This document shows, in pieces, positions 10,891 to 22,583 of a stretch of 64,000 bases of DNA. The stretch comes from Polytrichum commune (taxonomy: Eukaryota; Streptophyta; Polytrichopsida; Polytrichales; Polytrichaceae): positions 5,212,501-5,276,500 of the forward strand of contig OX485807.1 of assembly GCA_950295325.1 (NCBI GenBank), written 5' to 3'. Below the pieces are notes generated by a model. It did no database searches. It saw only the letters and a list, made by a program, of their open reading frames with translations, and was not told the origin of the DNA. Each line of letters starts with the position of its first letter. The stretch's first letter is position 1. The position numbers and the translations under genes were made by a program.

Positions 10891-12560
10891 CATCGGTGTT
10901 CTCATTTGAGATTTGATGAGAACACGGTAATCTGATCTGAAACTTAGCTTACGGAAAACGGAGAAAATTAGCTGATTCGGCCAGAAAGAGTGGCTCTGCA
11001 ATTTGTGTAATGTTTTCCAGAGATGGAGTAGAGGAAATGATGAGGAATGCAAGTTGTTTCATACTTTTATTCTATGTAAGTAATTAGTTGCATTTTCTCA
11101 GAGAGGCAAGTCAGTCAAATCCCTACTTGTATAGTAGAGTCTCCCTAATTTGTGTATCAAAACATTCTAATAGGTACACAAATGTATGCAAAATATTTAA
11201 CCCAGTAGCACCCAAAAGTGATCGCAAGTGATGTGAAGCAACACCTATCCGGATAATCGTTACATCCCACATATCACTGTATTCTTTACGGGCCACCACT
11301 TTTACAAATAGCCATTTTGAGTCCACACAATAATCATTCTACCTTTTGTCTAGTGCACCAGTAATGGTCACCACCGTTTTTTATTTTTCTTCCTTATTTA
11401 ATATTACAACTATGTTTGGTCAAACCTCACCTAGATACCAACAAGATATTTATAGCCTACTCTTGTGCACGTGCCAAGAGTACTTGTCTTAGCAGTGATT
11501 TCTTTTTTCTTTTTCCAAGAGAGTACCAATGAGCATTGGCCTATAACCAATGGATCAATCAACCCACATGTGGATGATTGTACAAATTTTCATCTAAACT
11601 TCTACACATTCATCCCCAAAAAAATGATTTCAGCCAATTTTTATGATATTTAGGCTATTATTTTCTAGCTATTCCATTTACAAAAAGTTATGGAATAATT
11701 GCAAAATATTCTAAATTCTATTTTAAATTGAAAATCAATGTTAGATAGCAAGATTCAAAAGCACTACATTTGAGTCACCTGCTCCAAGAATTTTATTTTA
11801 TTTGATTTTTAGAGACAATTGAAGGTGAACTAGCCAATTACGCCAACTTGATTCAAACAAGGAAGACACACCCACTTGGAGAGGAGGCAGGGGCCCTCAA
11901 GTGTGCCACACACAGGGAGGTCACTGGCGAAAATCGTAGAAACAACGTGCGATAAAAAAAATAAGGTTTAATATATTCATTGTAGATAACTTTTGCAAAA
12001 TTGCTTACATGTAAAATACCATCACATATAATGGCCTCTTTTATCTAGTCGGTATATGTAAAATAACATGGAAACAATTACTAGGGGTAGCGGGTCTAGG
12101 GTAGAGTCTGTGCTAGTGGATGAAAAAAGGTAATTATTTGTTGAAAAAACTTGGATGAATGACAATGCTTCAGTTGCATGCCTTTGCCTTAGGTTTATTG
12201 TTTTGATTTAATTCATGTGAGTTTAGCATCATGGGTGAACTTCACAATTCATGGTTGTAAGAAGAAAAATGTCCTTCATGACAAAATTTGTCGCTTACAT
12301 AACCAAAAAGAATGCGGTGTAAGAAAAAAATGGACAATATTTGGGCTCCAAGAAAAAAAATTAGGGTAAAGTCAAAAAAATTGGTTACTTGGGGTATAAG
12401 GAAAAAAATGTAGTTTAAATAAAATAGGGTATTTTTAAATGATTCCCCCCCCCCCCAAAAAAAAAATGATTGATAAGATGTATTAAAACACAAGAATTTA
12501 CCTTTATTTTGAAAATAACCATACCTTATAATATTTTCTACAAGGTAAATAACCCCCCGA
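10891..12560. other. AT-rich spacer with no recognisable gene
   Basis: Only short open frames and homopolymer tracts (for example a C run followed by an A run near 12446-12467) are present. I found no coding signature, TIR or RNA gene. Confidence 0.5.
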
Positions 12561-12739
12561 TAAATAGGTCTTGAACGCACGTGTATGCATCAATATAAGA
12601 GGGAGTGACCCCCTTGAGGTGCCACACTACCATCACTCCGAAGATTTCTTGGAGCTCTTGTGCATGTGTGGTGGAATGAAATAAGATTGATGGTAAAGTC
12701 CAAGAAGCCAAAGGGCTTATGGGATAAAAGTTCGTCAAG

Positions 12740-13360
12740 ATGTTGTCAAACCCCCTAATTCCCTGGAGTGGCAGAGTGCGGTAGCCTCCGTGAGATAGAG
12801 GCTAATATCGACTTGATGATCCAATTGCAAGAAAGACTTGAGACTCCCTAATACTACATTCTCAAATAATGAATGAAACTCATCCTGTATGAAGTTGTAT
12901 AGGGGACACTTCAACACAAAGTGTGCCTCATTTTCAAGTACATCATAAGAGACAAAAATGACATAATTTATTTCTCTAAAGATAAGGATAGTTGACCACC
13001 ATCCAATTTCAATGGCAAGCCTAAGATTCGAGGTGTGATAAGCATGAATGAGTTTTCATTGGGGTGATGTCAATGGTTGAGTCAAGTACAATTCACATTC
13101 GTACTTGAGAAAATCATTAAGGTGAAGGAAGGTTCACTCGTTTCTTCCCCAAGGAATGGAACAAGTTCCAATCTTTAGCAAGAAAAACCCCCTTGAGATC
13201 ATCAAATGTATTCTTTATTGGTGTTGGGTTGCCATTAAGATAGACCCCATGATTATTTCACATGGATGTCAATTTGTGCAAGAATCATGTCAAATCCTTA
13301 TTCAGCAAGGTGTCGCGAATTTGTGGTTGCTTGACATGAAAGCTCCAACCAACCAATTGC
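12740..13360 (-). mobile_element. LINE 3' fragment
   Basis: This stretch repeats the sequence at about 51083-51800 over several hundred bases. Shared blocks include ctaattccct(g/a)gagtgg, gaaagacttgagactcccta and gatagttgaccac. The larger copy continues into endonuclease and reverse-transcriptase relics on the minus strand, so this is the 3' part of the same LINE family. Confidence 0.7.
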
Positions 13361-13451
13361 ATCGTTATGCACAAATAACTTCGCCTTGCTCACTTTTAAC
13401 AAACAAAAGCTTGAATGAAGCCAACAACCGGTCATGCTTGGTTACTTCTAA

Positions 13452-14039
13452 GGGGTTGTTTACTCCATGGACCATGAAGTCGTCCCAAGGCCCTATAAAA
13501 TTTGTGATTGGATGTTGAACTCGTCCTGGGACCACATCGGTTTACACCACAGATAAAATGTCAGAGTGACCATGGAGTTCGAGGTCCCCAAAAGACATAT
13601 TTTAAGGCCTAGATTATCCACATACATGGTCCAATGGTTTTTGGGGTGGGAGAGGCAAAAGGGGTGCTCTATATGAAAAGGCAAGGGTCCACTGCAAAGA
13701 AATGTTGTAATTATAAAATTTTAATAAATAAAAAATTGATGAAGAAAAGACGAAGACAAGAGAACACAAGAGAACACAAGAGAATGGTCAAACTTGACTC
13801 TTTTTTCCTTTTCAAAATTTCTCTATTTGGGCATATATTAAAGAAATCAACACATAAACTTTTTCATGCATGGTCATTCTTCTTGATCCACATTCGGTTT
13901 ACACCTAGTGAGGAGCCCAAAGGCTTTGTAAACTAATTTTTTAAGAAATTGGACCATGAAAGTTGGACCATCAAGTTGGACCATGGAAAAAAGCCATCTT
14001 CCATGGTCCGACTTCACGGTCCATGGTGTAAACCGTCCC
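13452..14039. mobile_element. Tourist/PIF-Harbinger-like MITE, family A
   Basis: The 588-bp element is flanked by TAA on both sides (13449-13451 and 14040-14042). Ends are inverted: GGGGTTGTTTACTCCATGG at the left and the complement of a GGGACGGTTTACACCATGG-like sequence at the right. A TAA duplication with GGG-starting TIRs is the Tourist/Harbinger signature. Related copies lie at 27323-30237 and 31568-32657. It has no coding capacity. Confidence 0.8.
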
Positions 14040-14451
14040 TAAGTTCCCCCATCCTTATTGTCCCCATCACATCCACCCACCAAATTCATGTACTAGGGAT
14101 TTCCCTTCTAGTTGCCCATGTGGGCACATATCCATGTTGGTTGTTTGTGAATGGACTTGCTCAAGATGGCATTACTAGTCTGCATGTTAAACAGTGGCAA
14201 CAAAATAAGGGCCAGTTCACATGGGGTCCCAAATCACTTGAGATCGATCCGTGGAATCGCATATATTGAGACCATGGAAGTTGGGACTTACCACTTCACA
14301 CGGGGTCCCAAATCCTAAGTCCTAGGTATGGCATCGATGCCCACATGGCAACATTTTTTAACGGTGAGGCTTGGGACTTGTGTTGAGAGTTGGGTCGAGC
14401 AAAAGCTAGACTCAACTCTCAACTCAAGTCCAATGTATATCTTTGCATAAA

Positions 14452-14800
14452 TGTCACGTATCTCAAAAATTATGAGATTCAAGAGGCATGTTCCACCCAA
14501 CCTTAGAGCTTATATACTAGATACTACTATGAGTTGAGGCCACCTCCAACTAGTAGTTAAGTATATGCTAGCAAGTTCTCCCTCCATGCCTTTAGGATAA
14601 CTCTAAGTGCACTTAACTAATGGTCGTTACTTACGAGGTAGAACCAAGTGTAAAACCATAGCTTCAACTAGTTAACTCACTTTACCTTTAGGACTGCTAG
14701 AGCACTCAGGGAAGCGCCTCTAGTCTTCTAGTAAAGGAGTCCTAGTTGAATGAGAGGTTGTAAATAAACAATAAACAATAAATATGTAATACACGTTACA
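14452..14800 (-). repeat. 3' LTR of the chromovirus
   Basis: 349 bp, the partner of 22029-22377. It is the 3' LTR because the coding genes run on the minus strand. The polypurine tract abuts it at 14801. Confidence 0.95.
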
Positions 14801-14814
14801 CACCTCCCCACTTA
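14801..14814 (-). other. Polypurine tract of the chromovirus
   Basis: On the minus strand the bases immediately before the 3' LTR read taagtggggaggtg, the expected plus-strand primer site. Confidence 0.8.
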
Positions 14815-16517
14815 GGAATGAAAGTCCGCGTTCATGAATTATCCCAAACCGTAGTGCATCAAGACAAATATAGTCAAGACCACCACTAATTTAAGCGAGC
14901 CATGGGATCTGTATCTGTACCATGCTCCATGCCAATTGGCAGGGTGAAACAAGTTAATAATAACACCCCGTTTACAGGATCTTGTGCAAGCCTAAAAGAA
15001 CAGAAGGCGCCTACCCCGAAGATACCTTCCGCCTCAACCGTTTTTGTGCAGCTGGGGCTTCGCGGTCACGCTTAACACCATGGCGTGTGAGCCTGTCTTC
15101 CGACTTTGCTACCACATCCCAGTACTCCTTGAGGACTTCTACACTCAAGTTGCATTCGGGCTCCCATGAATTATGCTCAAGTGCATATCCGAGACATTTA
15201 ATAAGATAGAATTTATTCGGGCGAGAACGAGACCCTCTATCTTCGTGTGAAAGCACTCATTCTACTTCATAAGATGCATCTTCCTCAAAGACTGGCGGAG
15301 GGGGAGGTTGTACCCTGCCATCGGCCACATATGGCCTAAGAAGTGACACATGAACGACATCGTGGATCTTAAATGAATCTGGCAGTTGCACGCGGTATGC
15401 TACAACCCCTATCCTTTGAACTATCCGAAATGGGCCAATCCACCTTGGTAAAAGCTTTCGAGCACCTGCGACCTTCAATTTAATGTTGGCAGTACTTACT
15501 AGCACTCGCTGGTCCACTTCGAACGAGACCTCTCGTCGATGCTTGCCAGCATAGAACTTTTGTCGTTGTTGCGCAACAATGAGATGTTTCTTGGCCAAAC
15601 CAATTACATGTATCATATGCTAAACAAAATTCTTTGCAGCATGGACTTGACACCTGCTGTTCCCATTAATTGGTGTCCGGGGCTGCTGACCATAATTCAG
15701 GACAAACGGAGTATTCCGTACAGACTCTTGCCAAGAGCTATTATATGCAAATTCAACCACTGCAAGGAATTCATCCCAATCATCTTACACTAGGTTGACA
15801 TAATGCCGCAACATATCCTCCGAGATTCGGTTTACCCGTTCCGTCTGTCCGTTGGTTTGAGGATGGAATGCGGTGGACATGGCCAACCTTGTCCCCAAAA
15901 GACCATGCAATGCATCCCAAAACCTACTTGTGAATCTAGCGTCCCTATCGCTTAGGATTACTCTGGGTAGATGTGAGGCCAAACCCACCACCCTTAAGCG
16001 TCCTAGTCCGGGTGATAGTTTTGAGAATCATATGCACTCCATAGAAACTTGTGGTAGCGTGAAATGTAACTTCCATCTCATTGAACACCCACCTTACTTA
16101 AAGTCATGTCATTTTATCAATGCTAGCCTCATGAATGGGTGGAGCATTGGCCTTCTCAAGGGTCCAACCCTCGGCCTTGGCTACACATGCCCTTAAGGAT
16201 ATTCCTCTTGAAACCTTAGCTTTGGCCAAGGCTTTCTCATTAGTGATCTTATCCTCCGTGAGGCTATGGCTTGTAAACTCCATGTGGCAATTAAGTTTCT
16301 AATGTATTAATCTCCCATTGTCAACCCAAGGCCGTTCTCTTCGTGTGGAACCATACAACCCACCCTGGTACTTCACATCAAGCTTAGCACTTCAATTTAT
16401 TCCATAATAAGGACACAAATGTAAAAAAACACTCTTCCCTATTCTATTGCCATCTCACCCCCTTGGATCATTGCTTAACTACCATCCTAGTCTAAGGTAG
16501 GTAACCCAGCTAATAAT

Positions 16518-16857
16518 CCCAGCTCTCAACCTTAGCTCGACAGCAGCTTAAAAATCCCAGCTCCCAACCTTAGTGGGCAGCAGCTTTAAGTCCCAGCTCC
16601 CAACCTTAGTAGGCAGCAGCTTAAAGTCCCAGCTCCAAACCTTAGCTGGGCAGCAACTTAAGTCCCAGCTCCAAACCTTAGTGGACAGCAGCTTAAGTCC
16701 CAGCTCCAAACCTTAGCTCAGTAGCAGCTTAAAGTCCCAGCTCCCAACCTTAGTGGGCAGCAATTTTAAAATCCTAGCTCCCAACCTTGCTCGGCAACAG
16801 CTTGACAATCCCAGCTCCTAACCTTAGCTCGGCAGCAACTTAAAAATCCCAGCTCCT
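16518..16857. repeat. 34-38-bp minisatellite, about nine units
   Basis: Each unit begins cccagctcc and contains aaccttag, then a (g/c)gcagcag or related core ending in ttaaa or ttaag. Units drift in length and sequence, typical of a minisatellite. It lies inside the 15972-17502 insertion. Confidence 0.9.
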
Positions 16858-17009
16858 CAATCCTTCATCTACTTAATCTCTACAAACCCCCCTAGCTAAT
16901 TAATCTAACCAAGCCTTACTAATCCTAATAAACTACTAACTAATTCCTACCTTAATCAACTATATTTCTAAGTTCCCCCCTAATCAAATATATTTTCTAC
17001 CACACTACA

Positions 17010-17085
17010 ACACACACACACACACACACACCCTCCCACACACACCTCTAAGTGGGAGAGAGAGAGAGAGAGTGAGAGAGAGAAT
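17010..17085. repeat. CA and GA simple repeats
   Basis: A run of about ten CA units (17010-17030) is followed by GA-rich sequence (17056-17085), inside the integrase insertion. Confidence 0.85.
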
Positions 17086-20000
17086 GATTTTGAAGAAGAG
17101 GGAAGAAAAGGTAAAGAGAGGGAACTTAAGGAGAAGAGAGGATAAGGGAGGAAGAAGAGAGATAGGGCATCCAATCACAACCCCTTAACCTTCTCCCCCT
17201 TAGTAGGACCTCATCCTCTCCGCTAACCCTTTAACCCCTAAACCAACAAAAATACGTTCTAATTCCAACAATTAAATCAAAGGCACTTCCCCTTGCCTCA
17301 TCAAGCACTACTCCTCTAATCAAAACACTCCCTAATGTCACCAAACTTCTAATTCACCACACAAAATGGCTTAAGGCCTAAACATAAATCTACACCAAGC
17401 CTCACTCTTTTTATAGTTTTGATTGTTTCAATAACACTCCAATTGCAATTCTAATTAAATTCTAAACATAAAACAAATATGAACATTCATTTTGGGCTCA
17501 TAGTAGACCATGTAACTTATACACATGATCACGAAATAACCTTGCCGTACCTTCAGCAGTAACGTGTGTGGTGGTTGACATAAAGTGGGCCATCTTGGAC
17601 AACTTATCCACGCACACAAAGATGGCATCATAACCATTAGCAGATGGTGTCAAGCCAAAGATAAAATCTATGCTCACTACTTCCCAATTTCTATCAGGAT
17701 TCTCCAATGGTTGTAATAGGCCTGCTGGTTTAAGAGTAGGGGCCTTACTCCTTTGGAAAATCTCATAAGATTTTATATAGCTTTTGATGGACCCTTGCAT
17801 CTCAGGCCACCAAAAGTTTACTCGCACCCTCTTATATGTCTTAGTTACTCCTACATGACCGCTATACATTGCATCATGAAATTCACGGAGCAAAAATGAT
17901 CTAATATTCGATCCTTGGAATGACACATCTGGAACCACAACCGCCTTTTCATACCACCAGATGTGATTCTCATAAACAAAATGTTTCAGATTGTACGGGT
18001 TTGAGAACCAAGGATCAAGAGCATACCCGGCAATGATAGTTTGATATAACTTCTGATCACTGACGAACTCCGGGTACCCCTTCGGATTGTTGTCTCGCTC
18101 TCCGGGATCACTTCGCCTAGCGTCTGCAGCCACCATTTGAAGGACCGAATTACTTGGAGCAAACCGCGGTGCCATCAAGGTTGTCTGGTCACCCGGGTCT
18201 AGTGGATTTCGACTTAGGGGATCGGCCATATTAATCCTTCCTGGTCGATATACCCATCTATAGACAAAAATTTCCTCCAAGAACTCCAACCATCGAACTT
18301 GACGCCTTGATAACGTCTGTTGTGTTTTTAAATATACTAGAGGATTATGATATGTTACAATAGTACAGTCTGATCCCTCTAGGTAACACCGCCAGGTTCG
18401 CACGACGTGCACAACTGCTACAAGTTCTTGTTCACCAGTTGTATAGTTTCTCTCAGCGGGAGAAAACTTCTTACTCTCAAAAGAAATTGGCTTACCTCCC
18501 TGAAGTAAGACGGCCCCTGCTCCGAGTAGAGAAGCGTCACTTACGACCTCATATGGCTCCCCTAACTTGGGTAAGGTCATAACTGGTGCATGTGTTAAGG
18601 CATATTTAACATTCTCAAAAGCGCGCTCACATTCGTTAGTCCAAATGTACTTAACTTTGCTTCGCGTAAGAGAAGTCAAAGGTGCAACCAGAGTGGAGTA
18701 TCCGTGTATGAATCTGCGAAAGTAATTACAAAGCCCCAAGAAGGACCGTAATTGTCCGACTTTAAGAGGTCTATGTCACTTGGCCACAGTCTCAATTTTC
18801 TTAGGATCCACCTTGATGCCTTCCTTGCCCACAACATGTCCGAGATAATGCAATTCACTCTTTCTAAAATGACACTTAGACATCTTTGCATAAAATTGAT
18901 TCTCTCGCAGAATTTGAAGTACTTGTGCCAAATGACTGACATGTTCCTCCTCGTTCTTAGAAAAAATTAAGATATCATCCAGATATATCAAAACAAATTT
19001 TCCAATGAACTTGTGAAAAACACGATTCATTACTCCCTAAAAAGTTGCTGGTGCATTGGTCAATCCAAAACTTAATACTTTGAATTGGTAATGACCAAAC
19101 GGTGTTCTAAACGCCGTCTTAGGAGCATCCTCCTCGGATATCCTAATCTGGGGATAACCTTGTGTCAAATCAAGAGATGAAAATACGGTAGAGCCGGCTA
19201 ACTGGTCCAAAAGATCATCAATACGAGGCAACGGATAACGATTCTTTACCGTTTGTTTATTAAATGCCCAATAATCCACCACCATTCGCAGCGCTCCATC
19301 CTTTTTCTTGACGAACAAGATGGGAGACCCATAAGGCGATGAACTAGGCTCTATCCATCCCTTTTCCAAATACTCCTTGATCTGTTTCTTGGCCTCCTGC
19401 AGCTCCAGAGGACTCAACCTATAGATCGGCCTAAATGGCGGCTTGCCATTTGGCTCCAAAGGAATAGTATGGGCCATTTCCCGCTCTGGAAGTAACCATG
19501 TAGGTATGGACTGAAAAACATCAGCATATTCTTCCAACACGGTGACATAAGGTGCGGCCATTGTGTCTTCTACATCGTCTCCAACCGCAGTCAACTGAAC
19601 TAGGAACGACGTTGCTCCCTTCCGAATTGACCGTTTAAATTGCATGGTAGTGAGTCTATGGGGATTTGGACTCTGACATTACACTGGGTTCACGTGCACT
19701 GTCATTTTATGGCGGCCCTTATACAACACGCAACATTTAGATTCAAAATCCAAGCGTGTCTTGTGTTGCACTAGCCAGTTGTTGCCCAATATCAAATCAA
19801 TGCCTTCACTTAATTTTGCCACCAGGCAAGTAATTTGGCTTTGATATTGCTGTATTTTAACGTGGACTTTAATGTGCCCATCCGTGGGGACTTCATCATC
19901 ATTGCCTAATACTAGTGTGTTACTGCTTTTTTTTACTTTTAACCCGAAGGTTTTAGCAAAACCAGAACTCACAAAGCAATGTGATGCGGCACTATCCATT

Positions 20001-20502
20001 AATACAGATGCACCCTGATGAGCTACTTGCCTTGAGAAACTCATCATCAGTTGAGAAGATAGAGTGAGCTGACTCAAAACACGTGGTCTAGGTTCATCCA
20101 AATAAACATGCCACTGTACTGAGTTTGATTCAAATTGATGGATCAACTTAAATCTTGGTAGAGTTCATTTAAGACTTTTTGCTTTACGTTTGTCAACAAT
20201 AAAACAAGCACCGGTCTCATAGGGTGCTCCCTCTTTACCGTGCAAATAAGATCTCAAGAAACTTTGCAAATCATCCACTGATGGTATAATTAATGAGAAC
20301 GCTCCATAAACTTTGGAGTTCACATCTAACACATCATTAAGTGGGAGTAACGGAGTTGGCAAAATAATGTCTTTATTCAAAATATCAGACACGATTACAT
20401 TAAATTGCTTATTGACTAAGCCCTGAATCACTTCCAAAGCATCACTAGGAAAATCAAAAACACCCTCCGAAACTTGAACAGGTCATGACACTAGCCCATT
20501 GC

Positions 20503-21633
20503 CTAAGTGTTGGATTTGTGAAAAGACTTTTTGCCTTTCTTTGCAGGTTGCTGCTCAGCACTCTTCTTGCCATCAGGACAATCTCTAGCCAAGTGTCCTT
20601 CCTTGTGACATTGAAAATAAAGACCATCATTTTTGTCAGTGTTTCTTGCCGAAGGGGCCTCCCCTTTACCCTGCTTACTCTTCTTGTAAAAGGCGGAAGA
20701 GCGGCCTTCAGAGCGGCGAGACTTGTTGTCTCTAATCGGCCCTGTGTGGCCATTGGTCTTGGCAACTGGTGCATCAGAATGAGACTTATCATTGTCCCAT
20801 CCTTTTGCATCTTGTGTGTACGTAGCGTCTATAGTCACTGCATAGTTGATGAGACGCTTAATATCTTCCCATGGCCCACCATCACCACGGGGATCCACCA
20901 AGATTTTTTTCCGTATTTCCTCGTTGAGACCAGACACAAATCGTTCAATCTTATCTCCTTGGGAGATAGGTGATTTTGTGATATGAGAACACAATTGCTG
21001 GAATTCATTTGCGTACTCTTCAACAGAACCTTTCTGTCTCAGAGTGCGGAGCTTGTTTCTGGCAACTAACTCTTGATTTACATTGCCATAAGCAGTGAGA
21101 AGAGCATCATAAAAGTTGTCCCATAACTGCGGATCTTTATTCTCCGACGCAAGCTCCAACGCAAGAATGTCCCAATGTTGGGCCACATTGGTTTCCAAGT
21201 ACGTAGATGCAATTGTAATCCACTCCAAGGCAGAAATCTGGCGTGATGTTAGGAACTTCTTCATCTGATTAAGCCACGCCAGAATGGTGACTTTGGATTT
21301 ATCTTTGAATCGTCCCGGCTTTCCAGCAGCAGTGGTGGACTTAGAACGGTCCGTATCATTATGCTTTTGCAACACCTTAATCTGACATTCCAGCGTATCC
21401 AAACGACTGTCATGCTTATTAAGTAGTGAAAGCGTAAGATCCCCATGTGCTTCAATGCGCTGAAACTGACTGTGGTCATCTATTAATTTCCCGTGACAAT
21501 ATTCTTGAATTGTCTGGGCAACCAAGTTACACAGACCCTCATCACTGGGATGAGAGGAAGTCACAACATGGGAAACCTGAGGAAGGCTACCCTCCGTAGA
21601 TGGACCGGATGTATCCATGTCATCGGTGGCCAT
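20503..21633 (-). pseudogene. gag: Chromovirus gag
   Basis: The open frame from ATG 21633 gives about 376 residues. The middle part (WLNQMKKFL, LETNVAQHW, LRQKGSVEEYANEF) matches the retrotransposon gag capsid family. A C-terminal zinc knuckle is present as QCHKEGHLARDC, but the first Cys is replaced by Tyr, so the CCHC motif is broken. Pol follows in another frame, so gag and pol are separate or joined by a frameshift. The upstream ATG at 21657 is less likely. Confidence 0.85.
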
Positions 21634-22015
21634 TGAAAATAAATAACACAAACACACAAAAATACACTGCCCAAAATTTCAGAAGAAAAAAAAAATTTTA
21701 CAAGCAGAAATCCAAAAGTTCCAGCAGGAACCTCCCCCCTTAGCAATTTGCCTGCAATTCTTTACACTAATCTCTGTCGCTCCTGGTGTTTCTGGCGTTC
21801 CTGGAAATCGAGTCACGGGGCCGCGTGCGTGCGTGCACGGCCGTATGAGTACGCGTATGCGGTTGCATACGTATGTACCTACCTATACACAGCAAAAACC
21901 AAAACAGGAAAATGCCACACCAATCCCCTCTTTTCCCAGCCCAAAATTACCACAACAGAAATTACACAGCGGAAGAATTAGTAAACCCAAATGTAAACAA
22001 GGTACAAGAGCTTCT

Positions 22016-22027
22016 GCTCTGATACCA
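22016..22027 (-). other. Primer binding site for initiator tRNA-Met
   Basis: On the minus strand TGGTATCAGAGC begins one base after the 5' LTR end. It equals the complement of the 3' end of plant initiator methionine tRNA. Confidence 0.9.
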
Positions 22028-22028
22028 A

Positions 22029-22377
22029 TGTCATGTATCTCAAAAATTATGAGATTCAAGAGGCATGTTCCACCCAACCTTAGAGCTTATATACTAGATA
22101 CTACTATGAGTTGAGGCCACCTCCAACTAGTAGTTAAGTATATGCTAGCGAGCTCTCCCTCCATGCCTTTAGGATAACTCTAAGTGCACTTGACTAATGA
22201 TCGTTACTTACGAGGTAGAACCAAGTGTAAAACCATAGCTTCAACTAGTTAACTCACTTTACCTTTAGGACTGCTAGAGCACTCAGGGTAGCGCCTCTAG
22301 TCTTCTAGTAAAGGAGTCCTAGTTGAATGAGAGGTTGTAAATAAACAATAAACAATAAATATGTAATACATGTTACA
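22029..22377 (-). repeat. 5' LTR of the chromovirus
   Basis: 349 bp, identical in length to the other LTR. The two differ by eye at seven positions. The target duplication ataaa follows at 22378-22382. Confidence 0.95.
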
Positions 22378-22583
22378 ATAAATAATCAAGAGTCAACTTC
22401 AATGATAATTAACCATAATTTAATGATTTCTTGAGGCTCAAAAAATGGGACTTTGCTCCCATGTTGGGACTTGCTAACATGAGTGGGACTTGGAACCTCA
22501 TGTGAACCGGCCCTAAGTGTAATTACAAGTTTGCAATGACTAGGACTCCTCCCTCAACGTTTATGGGTTTGAGCTTATCCTAT

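Larger units (their letters stand above)
15972..17502. mobile_element. 1531-bp insertion (solo-LTR-like) in the integrase gene
   Basis: The integrase frame stops near 17498 and resumes in the same frame and motif at 15966. The interval is flanked by direct repeats gtaga (15967-15971 and 17503-17507). Ends are short inverted repeats, TGTGAGGCC against the complement of TATGAGCCC. A 5-bp duplication, TG start and lack of coding capacity suggest a solo LTR of an unrelated element, though the last base pair is TA, not CA. It contains a minisatellite, a CA run and a GA-rich tract. Confidence 0.8.
15011..20437 (-). pseudogene. pol: Chromovirus pol (protease, RT, RNase H, integrase, chromodomain), broken
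   Basis: One reading frame runs across the whole interval. The protease region (20146-19679) has DSAASH and LILGNNWL. RT (19645-18776) has [17 protein letters not shown] and YLDDIL. RNase H (18739 onward) has SDAS and GEQEL, but TYHNPL where a catalytic Asp is expected. Integrase has HD..GHVG for zinc binding, but the two Cys ligands are Tyr and Phe. Its core resumes after an insertion at ILSDRDARF. The C-terminal part (15616-15260) and a chromodomain (15256-15011, KCLGY..NSWEPE, with Trp to Cys) follow. In-frame stops: 20165 TGA, 19679 TAA, 19037 TAG, 18776 TGA, 15785 TAA, 15617 TAG and 15257 TGA. Some of the first ones could be natural borders. Confidence 0.93.
14452..22377 (-). mobile_element. 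Chromodomain Ty3/gypsy (chromovirus) LTR retrotransposon, inactivated
   Basis: LTRs 14452-14800 and 22029-22377 are both 349 bp and start TG and end CA. Direct repeats ataaa flank the element (14447-14451 and 22378-22382). Read on the minus strand the order is 5' LTR, initiator tRNA-Met primer site, gag, protease, reverse transcriptase, RNase H, integrase, chromodomain, polypurine tract, 3' LTR. By eye the LTRs differ at seven positions, about 2%, six of them transitions. The pol frame has several nonsense changes and a 1531-bp insertion in integrase, so this copy cannot be autonomous. Confidence 0.95.
14210..22513. mobile_element. Family C Tourist-like MITE split by an LTR retrotransposon
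   Basis: The left part is 14210-14451 and the right part 22378-22513. Both match the intact copy at 59776-60139 in order (gttgggacttaccacttcac, gagagttgggtcgagcaaa, aatgataattaacc, gggactt). Outer ends are GGGCCAGTTCACAT and the complement of GGGCCGGTTCACAT, with TAA at 14207-14209 and 22514-22516. The interval between the parts is the retrotransposon. Insertion order is therefore MITE first, retrotransposon later. Confidence 0.85.

Noticed and set aside
16518-16857. CRISPR-like array
   Set aside because: Units drift and have no unique spacers; the DNA is plant nuclear. It is a minisatellite.
20485-20973. 162-residue + strand open frame
   Set aside because: Antisense to the retrotransposon gag; no domain.
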